Assembly: GCA_030666935.1 (NCBI GenBank)
Contig: DAOUWX010000042.1
Span: 1-10,868 of the forward strand
DNA: 10,868 nt
Source: Atribacterota bacterium
GTDB taxonomy: Bacteria; Atribacterota; Phoenicimicrobiia; Phoenicimicrobiales; Phoenicimicrobiaceae
Direction: 5' to 3'
The notes beneath the pieces were generated by a model that searched no databases, was not told the DNA's origin, and saw nothing but the letters and a program-made list of their open reading frames with translations. A program made the translations under genes and the position numbers. Positions 6,124 through 10,868 of this stretch are shown one piece after another (positions within the stretch are counted from its first letter, which is position 1; each line of letters starts with the position of its first letter).

Positions 6124-8001
6124 TTACTCCAAAGATTTGTTTAACCTTAGATTTTTTTGTTCATCTACTTTTCTCATAATAAAGATCAATGTAAAAAGTA
6201 TTCCTAACCCGGTAATATTAAGGAGAGGACTTTTTATTATTACTAAGATACCCGAAATTAAAATAATTCCTCTTTCCCATAAATTTAGTTTTCGACTCAG
6301 AAAGCCAATTACAGCTGAGCTTATAATAGTAATAGAAATTAAAGACCTTGCTATACTGTAAAGGATATCTAAATTAGAACCTCTAAGTAAAAAAGAATTA
6401 TCATAAACAAATAGATAAGGAATTAAAAATGCAGAAAAACCCAATATCAAGGCGTATTTTGCGCTTTTTACCCAATTAGCACCGGCAATTCCTGAAGCAA
6501 TGTAGACTGCCCCGCAAACAGGGGGAGTTATGGCAGATATTATGGCAAAGTAAAATATAAATAGATGGGCGGCAAGTGGCATGATTCCGAGTTTAATAAG
6601 CGCAGGTGCCCCAATTACCGCTGCAACCAGATATGCGGCGGTTGTGGGTACTTCCATCCCCAGAATCAGAGAAGTTCCCATAGTTAAAAAAAGTGCTAAA
6701 AAAAGACTTTCTTTGCTAAAATCCAATATAAAACTCGAAAGTTTTACACCTAACCCGGTTTGGTTTATTATACCTATTATTATTGAAGCACAGGCGGTAA
6801 TACATGCAATTACTGCAGCTTGCCTGGCACCATTAGTAAATCCTCTGTAAAATTTTGGCCAGATACTTTTAAAATCTAGCTGCCAGTTTAAATTAAAACA
6901 GAATAGAATTATAACCGTAAAAAATGCCCAGAAGGCTGAGTACTGCGGAGTATATCCTTTAAATAGAAAATATAATAAGATGAAGAGGGGCAGAATAAAA
7001 AATCCCGAAGTTTTTAAGGTTTCTGAGGTTGAGGGAATATCTTGAGGATCGATACTTTTCATATTTTTCTTTAAAGAATAAAAATGAATTCCGATTCCTA
7101 TGGCGTAGAAATATAAAATAGCAGGTAGAGTTGCAGATAAGGCTATCTTAAGATAGGGAATTTGGATAAGTTCTGCCATAATGAAAATGCCTGCTCCCAT
7201 AATTGGCGGCATTATTTGCCCTCCCGAGGAAGCAGCTGCTTCAACTCCTGCGGCAAAAGACTTGTCATATTTTAATTTTTTCATCATAGGAATAGTAAAT
7301 ACACCTGTAGTGGCTACATTTGCAGAGGCGCTTCCGGAGATACTACCGAATAAAGCACTTGATAATACTGCTACTTTTGCAGGTCCTCCCTTAAATCTAC
7401 CAGCTAATTTTAAGGAAAAATTTATAAATCCTTTCCCTCCACCGCTTTCCACCATAAATGCTCCAAACATTATGAATATAACAATAATACTTACTGATAT
7501 TCCCACAATCATCCCCCAAATACCGTTAGTTGTAAGATATAACATCCCTAAAATTGTACTGGGAGTAAATTGAACATGACCAAAATGCCCGGGGAGCAAA
7601 TGACCGAAAAAAGCATACATCAAAAAAAGTAAAGAGATAATTGGTAAGGCAGGCTTTACACATCTTCTTGTTGCTTCTAATATTAAGAGAATCATTATGA
7701 TAGCGAGCAATATTTGTAGTTTTCCATCAATTATGCCATATTGATATATAATTTTTTCATAATTTATAGCAATGTAAATGGAAGTAATAAATGATAGAGA
7801 TGCAAGCAAAATATCGCTAATAAGTTTTGTTCTACTCTTTTTTATAGGAAAATATAAATAAATAATAGGTAGTGCCAGACAAAGATGAATACTTCTCTGA
7901 ATTATATTAGGAATTAACCCGGAAAATATTAAATATAAATGAAAAATAAGAAAAACAATAGAAAGCAAATCCTTGATAATTTGTAGATAATCTTTTTTCA
8001 T
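6124..8001 (-). CDS. TRAP transporter fused permease (TAXI-associated, 4TM plus 12TM type)
   Basis: A 625-residue integral membrane protein in which the small and large TRAP membrane subunits are fused, the usual arrangement for TAXI systems. The N-terminal hydrophobic section to about residue 130 corresponds to the small subunit. The large DctM-like part follows, with hallmark segments G-S-I-S-G-S-A-S-A-N-V-A-T-T-G (219-233) and S-G-G-Q-I-M-P-P-I-M-G (259-269), and a related P-P-V-C-G-A repeat in the second half. TRAP permeases use an ion gradient, commonly sodium, rather than ATP, and receive substrate from the binding protein encoded just upstream. The ATG start at 8001 has only a weak Shine-Dalgarno (AAGTGGG). 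A strong stem-loop separates it from the TAXI gene, so it is probably made at a lower level. The substrate is unknown. Confidence 0.95.
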   Translation of the reverse strand: MKKDYLQIIKDLLSIVFLIFHLYLIFSGLIPNIIQRSIHLCLALPIIYLYFPIKKSRTKLISDILLASLSFITSIYIAINYEKIIYQYGIIDGKLQILLAIIMILLILEATRRCVKPALPIISLLFLMYAFFGHLLPGHFGHVQFTPSTILGMLYLTTNGIWGMIVGISVSIIVIFIMFGAFMVESGGGKGFINFSLKLAGRFKGGPAKVAVLSSALFGSISGSASANVATTGVFTIPMMKKLKYDKSFAAGVEAAASSGGQIMPPIMGAGIFIMAELIQIPYLKIALSATLPAILYFYAIGIGIHFYSLKKNMKSIDPQDIPSTSETLKTSGFFILPLFILLYFLFKGYTPQYSAFWAFFTVIILFCFNLNWQLDFKSIWPKFYRGFTNGARQAAVIACITACASIIIGIINQTGLGVKLSSFILDFSKESLFLALFLTMGTSLILGMEVPTTAAYLVAAVIGAPALIKLGIMPLAAHLFIFYFAIISAITPPVCGAVYIASGIAGANWVKSAKYALILGFSAFLIPYLFVYDNSFLLRGSNLDILYSIARSLISITIISSAVIGFLSRKLNLWERGIILISGILVIIKSPLLNITGLGILFTLIFIMRKVDEQKNLRLNKSLE

Positions 8002-8023
8002 TTTTACCCACTTAAATCCCTTT

Positions 8024-8068
8024 TTAATAGTTAAAAGGGCGGGAAAATCCCACCCTTTTAACTATTAA
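8024..8068 (-). repeat. 21-bp stem-loop between TAXI gene and TRAP permease, possible attenuator
   Basis: The arms 8024-8044 and 8048-8068 pair over 21 positions around a 3-base loop. The single imperfect pair is C/A if read on the plus strand but becomes a U-G wobble in the minus-strand RNA, which is the transcribed strand of both flanking genes. The GC-rich inner stem (GGGTGGG/CCCGCCC) is followed by UUUU and then AU-rich sequence, so it looks like a leaky terminator or an mRNA-protecting hairpin that would favour the binding protein over the permease. Confidence 0.8.
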
Positions 8069-8100
8069 TTTAATATATTCTTTTTAATTATCAATTATAT

Positions 8101-9087
8101 TTAATTTTTGGGAATTAAGCTATCCGGTATGTCCATACCGATTTCTTTATAATATCTTAAGGCTCCCAAATGCAGAGGTGCACCTAATTTTACAACATCT
8201 TCCATGTTTAAAAATTTCCCAAAAGGATGCATATCTTCCATAATTTTTCTATTTTCCCAGAAGGCCTTAGTGATCTTATAGGCAATTTCTTCAGGTAAAT
8301 CACTTATAGTATAAGTCCCTACAGGATTAGAGAAACTTTTTACCGGATAATCAATATTAGGATAAGTGTTAGGTAAGATTATAAACCTTGTAAATACCGG
8401 ATTTTTTTCTTTAAATTTTGCAAAATCTTCATCTTCCAAAGATAAAAGTCTGATTTTAGTGCTTGAAGATAATTCTACAACCATAGGGCTGGGGGGAGGA
8501 GATGATGTAGCAAATCCTACTACTTTTCTATTTTTTACTGCATCCACCCCTTCTTTTAGAGATACTTTTTTAATTTGTATTTCATCTAATATCCCCATGT
8601 TCTCAAAAAGCTCTAAAGTTATAGCTTCTCCCGAACTTCCTAATCCTCCGGGAATAAACGGTTTCCCAACAAGCTCTTTAAAAGTTTCTATACCGCTATC
8701 CTCTCTTACCAACCAATGCATTACGATTCCCGGTATAGGCCAGAGAGTTCTAATTTTTTCATATCCACCTTCTTCAAATTTACCTTCTTCTTTAAGGGCT
8801 TTTAAAATATTTGAAACGGTTGAAGTAAATACGAAATTTTGTCTTGTTTTTGATTCTTTCACATTAGCTACAGATCCTAAACTTTCCTCAACTATCACAT
8901 CAATATCCGGTGCACCACTCATAATAGCTTTAGACATACCTACAGAAAAAGCATAATAAGTTGATGCGCTGCTTGCCGATTTTAATGAAATCCTGGTTTT
9001 AGAAAAAGAAAGAGCGGTAAATGAACTAAATAGAATTAATAGTACCAAAACAAATACTATTCGACTGTTAAATTTTGTACCTTTCAT
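8101..9087 (-). CDS. TAXI-type TRAP transporter solute-binding protein
   Basis: A 328-residue periplasmic protein of the TAXI family (TRAP-associated extracytoplasmic immunogenic). A signal peptide is clear: M-K-G-T-K-F-N-S-R, a hydrophobic core (V-F-V-L-V-L-L-I-L-F) and a likely cleavage after S-F-S near residue 29; no lipobox cysteine. The mature part opens with I-S-L-K-S-A-S-S-A-S-T-Y-Y, in the place of the conserved TAXI opening, and has P-G-G-L-G-S-S-G-E in the middle, in line with the substrate-binding loop of the family. I chose ATG 9087 rather than the TTG one codon earlier because the AGGAGGT site (9095-9101) is then 7 bases away. It is the first gene of the TRAP operon and lies directly behind a consensus promoter. 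Characterised TAXI proteins bind small organic acids or amino acids such as glutamate; the ligand here is unknown. Confidence 0.92.
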   Translation of the reverse strand: MKGTKFNSRIVFVLVLLILFSSFTALSFSKTRISLKSASSASTYYAFSVGMSKAIMSGAPDIDVIVEESLGSVANVKESKTRQNFVFTSTVSNILKALKEEGKFEEGGYEKIRTLWPIPGIVMHWLVREDSGIETFKELVGKPFIPGGLGSSGEAITLELFENMGILDEIQIKKVSLKEGVDAVKNRKVVGFATSSPPPSPMVVELSSSTKIRLLSLEDEDFAKFKEKNPVFTRFIILPNTYPNIDYPVKSFSNPVGTYTISDLPEEIAYKITKAFWENRKIMEDMHPFGKFLNMEDVVKLGAPLHLGALRYYKEIGMDIPDSLIPKN

Positions 9088-9094
9088 CAAAAAT

Positions 9095-9101
9095 ACCTCC
9101 T
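9095..9101 (-). promoter_or_regulatory. Ribosome binding site of the TAXI gene
   Basis: The minus strand reads AGGAGGT, 7 bases before ATG 9087. It is only 4 bases from the alternative TTG at 9090, so it favours the ATG. Confidence 0.8.
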
Positions 9102-9124
9102 AAATAAAAATTATTATTTGGTAT

Positions 9125-9153
9125 ATTATAATTAGATATTCTTTGTTTGTCAA
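9125..9153 (-). promoter_or_regulatory. Full-consensus sigma70 promoter for the TRAP-TAXI operon
   Basis: On the minus strand TTGACA (complement at 9148-9153), a 17-base spacer and TATAAT (complement at 9125-9130) match the sigma70 consensus at all 12 positions with ideal spacing. The expected transcription start is near 9118, giving a leader of about 30 bases with the ribosome binding site inside it. I see no operator palindrome around it, so constitutive or activator-independent expression is plausible. Confidence 0.85.
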
Positions 9154-9229
9154 AATTTTCATCTTAATTCTATGTCATTCCCGAGAAATTTGTACTCGCA
9201 AAAGTGGGTAATGAGAATTCGGATTTTTT

Positions 9230-9256
9230 TGCACCAGAGAACCGCCCCCTGGTGCA
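9230..9256. repeat. 8-bp hairpin after the TPR gene
   Basis: TGCACCAG (9230-9237) pairs with CTGGTGCA (9249-9256) around an 11-base loop, beginning 8 bases after the TPR stop codon. On the minus strand it is followed by a run of A, not T, so it lacks the U-tract of an intrinsic terminator. On the plus strand the T run precedes the hairpin. It may still protect the 3' end of the TPR mRNA. Confidence 0.55.
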
Positions 9257-9264
9257 CTGCTGCC

Positions 9265-10521
9265 TTATTTATAAATCATGTCAAATAATTTATCTGCCGT
9301 ATCCTGGTCTAAATCTTTAAGAATTTTATATTCGTCCAGGGCAGCATTTTTATCCCCCTGAACCAGATAAATCATTCCCAGGCTATAATGGGCAAAAGCA
9401 TAATCCGGCTGAATACGTATAACCTGTTTAAAGGTATCAATAGCTTTTTCATAATCCTTTAATTGGCTGTAGGCCCATCCCAGGCCATAATAAAAATCTG
9501 CATCTTCCGGATCTTGTTTAACCGCCTGCTTAAAAGCACCAATAGCCTCCTGATATTTTTCCAGTTCTCCATAAGCCCAGCCTGAATTATAATAAATATG
9601 AGTGTAATTAGGATTAATCCGAATAACTTCCTGATAAGCCTCTACGGTTTTCTCATAATTTCCTTTCTTGTTATAGAGCCATCCTAAATAGAAAAAAGCA
9701 TCAGCATGTTGGGGATTCTTTTGAGTTGCTTTTTTAAAACTTTCGATAGCGGCGTCTTCATTGTTTTCCATTTTTCGGTAAATTGTGCCTATGGTGTAAT
9801 AAATTTCATCGGCAGAATCGGGTAGAAGATTTGCGGCTTTTTCCAGGTTTTCAACAGCTTCCGGATATTTTTCCATCTTTTGGTAATTCATTCCTAAATG
9901 ATAAAATGCCTTGCCATAATCCGGTTGGAAATGTACAGCTTTTTCCAAATTATCGATTGATTTCTGATACTCGCCGATTTGCTCATAGGTAATTCCTAAA
10001 CCGTAATGTGTCTGAGCATCATCGGGGTCAAGCAGTAAAGCCTGCTGAAATGCGGCGATAGACTCATCATATCTTTCTAATTCATTATATGCCAGTCCCA
10101 GGCCATAATGGGCGCTGGCAAAATCCGGTTTACTGCGGACGGCTTGTTTAAAGGCTTCCAATGCTTCCTTCTTTTTTTGAAGCTCCAGATAGGCGAGCCC
10201 CAATCCGTAATAAGCCGAACTATAATCGGGTTTCAAATTGATGGCATTTTTATAGCAGGTTATTGCTTTTTTGAATTGATGAGTAATTCTAAATATTTTT
10301 CCCATTTGGTAATGAGCTTCTGCATAATCTGGTTCTAATTCGATAATCTGTTGAAAACAATTGAGTGCTTCTTCGTATTGCTTTTCATTTTCTAATAAAT
10401 CAACACCCTGAAAGTACAGTTCTCCTGCTGATTTGTCCTGACCAAAACTGACAGTGCTGACTGAAGCTACAAAGATAATAGTCAAGATCAAAGAGATAAT
10501 GAGTGTATACGGATTTTTCAT
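9265..10521 (-). CDS. Exported protein made of about 11 TPR repeats
   Basis: A 418-residue protein with an N-terminal signal peptide or anchor (M-K-N-P-Y-T, hydrophobic stretch to about 22, S-F-G near 25-27), followed by tandem 34-residue tetratricopeptide repeats running to the C-terminus. About 11 units can be counted. Most follow the pattern A-x-A-H-Y-x-L-G-x-x-Y ... Y-x-x-A-I-x-x-F-x-x-A-[IV]-x-x-x-P-D-Y; the seventh has two extra residues, and the last is the most diverged. No catalytic domain is attached, so it is presumably a periplasmic or membrane-bound protein-protein scaffold, and its partner is not evident. The start at 10521 is chosen because AGGAGG (10528-10533) lies 6 bases before it; the in-frame ATG at 10539 would place that site inside the gene. 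It has no obvious functional link to the transport genes downstream, and its G+C looks somewhat higher. Confidence 0.9.
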   Translation of the reverse strand: MKNPYTLIISLILTIIFVASVSTVSFGQDKSAGELYFQGVDLLENEKQYEEALNCFQQIIELEPDYAEAHYQMGKIFRITHQFKKAITCYKNAINLKPDYSSAYYGLGLAYLELQKKKEALEAFKQAVRSKPDFASAHYGLGLAYNELERYDESIAAFQQALLLDPDDAQTHYGLGITYEQIGEYQKSIDNLEKAVHFQPDYGKAFYHLGMNYQKMEKYPEAVENLEKAANLLPDSADEIYYTIGTIYRKMENNEDAAIESFKKATQKNPQHADAFFYLGWLYNKKGNYEKTVEAYQEVIRINPNYTHIYYNSGWAYGELEKYQEAIGAFKQAVKQDPEDADFYYGLGWAYSQLKDYEKAIDTFKQVIRIQPDYAFAHYSLGMIYLVQGDKNAALDEYKILKDLDQDTADKLFDMIYK

Positions 10522-10527
10522 TCCCTG

Positions 10528-10533
10528 CCTCCT
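10528..10533 (-). promoter_or_regulatory. Ribosome binding site that fixes the TPR gene start
   Basis: AGGAGG on the minus strand, 6 bases before ATG 10521. The upstream in-frame ATG at 10539 has no comparable site. Confidence 0.8.
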
Positions 10534-10539
10534 GCACAT

Positions 10540-10668
10540 ATTTCCTTATATTCTATGTAAGACAAATTACCGATAACCGATAATATGTTTTTAATGGAAC
10601 AATTCTTGCTGTATTTTATTTATTATAATATATTTTAATGGTTTTTTCATTAGTTTAACATATTATAT
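10540..10668. other. AT-rich upstream region of the TPR gene
   Basis: This stretch holds no gene. It contains a tandem ACCGATA pair (10569-10582) and AT-rich sequence with an isolated TATAAT on the minus strand lacking a good -35. A promoter for the TPR gene is expected here, but I cannot place it with confidence. Confidence 0.4.
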
Positions 10669-10759
10669 GTAAAAAGGGGACAGGCTACTTTTTTAAGGGC
10701 ACATGGCAATACGCTTCTATGCCTTATAACTTGAAAAAAGTAGCCTGTCCCCTTTTTAC
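10669..10759. repeat. 91-bp palindromic element with 26-bp perfect terminal arms
   Basis: The arms 10669-10694 and 10734-10759 are exact inverted complements (core AAAAAGGGGACAGGCTACTT). The 39-base centre can form a smaller hairpin, TAAGGGCA against TGCCTTA with one bulged G. The whole element folds into a long stem with a branched head on either strand. It lies between the stop of the SagB-like gene (17 bases away) and the TPR gene. Size, symmetry and intergenic location suggest a MITE or a REP/REPIN-type element mobilised in trans, for instance by a RAYT (Y1) transposase. It could also act as a two-way transcription stop, since T runs follow the G/C part of the stem in both directions. Confidence 0.75.
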
Positions 10760-10775
10760 TTTACTTTTAAATCCT

Positions 10776-10868
10776 TTATTGAACTTTTCCAACGGGTGCC
10801 ATATAAATAGTAAATTCCTCCACACCATCAATTCCCAGAATGCTATCTGCAAACTCCTGATCATACGC
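10776..10868 (-). CDS. Nitroreductase/SagB-like dehydrogenase, C-terminal end only
   Basis: The last 30 codons of a gene entering from the window end are visible, ending in TAA at 10776-10778. The residues include D-S-I-L-G-I-D-G-V-E-E-F-T-I-Y-M-A-P-V-G-K. The pattern L-G-[IL]-D-G-x-x-E ... [LIY]-Y-x-x-P-V-G is what I associate with the C-terminus of SagB-type and related FMN-dependent nitroreductases. The catalytic and flavin-binding parts are outside the window, so this rests on a short tail. The open frame, ending just before the palindromic element, and the gene-like composition support a real coding end. Confidence 0.6.
   Translation of the reverse strand, partial: AYDQEFADSILGIDGVEEFTIYMAPVGKVQ

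Noticed and set aside
7181..7573. A 130-codon open frame on the plus strand opposite the TRAP permease
   Set aside because: It is antisense to the conserved TRAP motifs. Its isoleucine/proline-rich translation mirrors a membrane-protein gene read backwards, and no family is recognisable.
8366..8956. A 196-codon open frame on the plus strand opposite the TAXI gene
   Set aside because: It lies wholly antisense to a well-supported conserved gene, has no recognisable domain, and its serine/proline-rich composition is what a shadow frame gives.
9230..9256. Intrinsic terminator for the TPR gene
   Set aside because: The hairpin is real, but on the transcribed strand it is followed by A residues instead of a U-run, so I list it only as a hairpin.

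Overview
The window is AT-rich (roughly one third G+C by eye) and every gene I can support is on the minus strand, so the text below follows transcription from high to low coordinates. The Shine-Dalgarno sequences are strong and the sigma70-type promoters are close to consensus. Both solute-binding proteins have ordinary signal peptides with no lipobox cysteine, which points to periplasmic rather than lipid-anchored proteins and so to a diderm. An anaerobic, low-GC diderm bacterium (for example Atribacterota, Thermotogota or Halanaerobiales) would fit, but this taxonomic guess is weak and rests on style rather than a marker gene.

Layout. (1) 10776-10868: the C-terminal end of a nitroreductase/SagB-like protein. 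(2) 10669-10759: a large perfect inverted repeat that resembles a small non-autonomous palindromic element. (3) 9265-10521: an exported protein built almost entirely of about 11 TPR repeats. (4) 6124-9153: a TRAP-TAXI uptake operon with a consensus promoter, a TAXI binding protein, an intergenic stem-loop and a fused TRAP permease. (5) 1-6073: a sugar-use locus with a LacI-family regulator (own promoter plus a PurR-like operator), a family 1 sugar-binding protein, two MalF/MalG-type permeases, an intracellular GH32/GH68-like beta-propeller glycosidase, and the start of a HAD-family phosphatase.

How the genes fit together. The LacI protein probably represses its own promoter and perhaps, by read-through, the sugar operon. 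The periplasmic binding protein and two permeases would import an oligosaccharide, and the glycosidase, which lacks a signal peptide, would cleave it in the cytoplasm. The HAD enzyme could dephosphorylate a product. No ABC ATPase is present, so an ATPase encoded elsewhere must power the importer. The TRAP-TAXI system is a separate, ion-driven importer of an unknown, probably organic-acid-type substrate.

I do not see a clearly undescribed multi-gene system. The more unusual signals are non-coding: strong stem-loops directly after both binding-protein genes, the 91-bp palindromic element, the LacI promoter/operator, a 13-base promoter block shared by the LacI and TAXI promoters, and a 7-bp tandem repeat upstream of the glycosidase.
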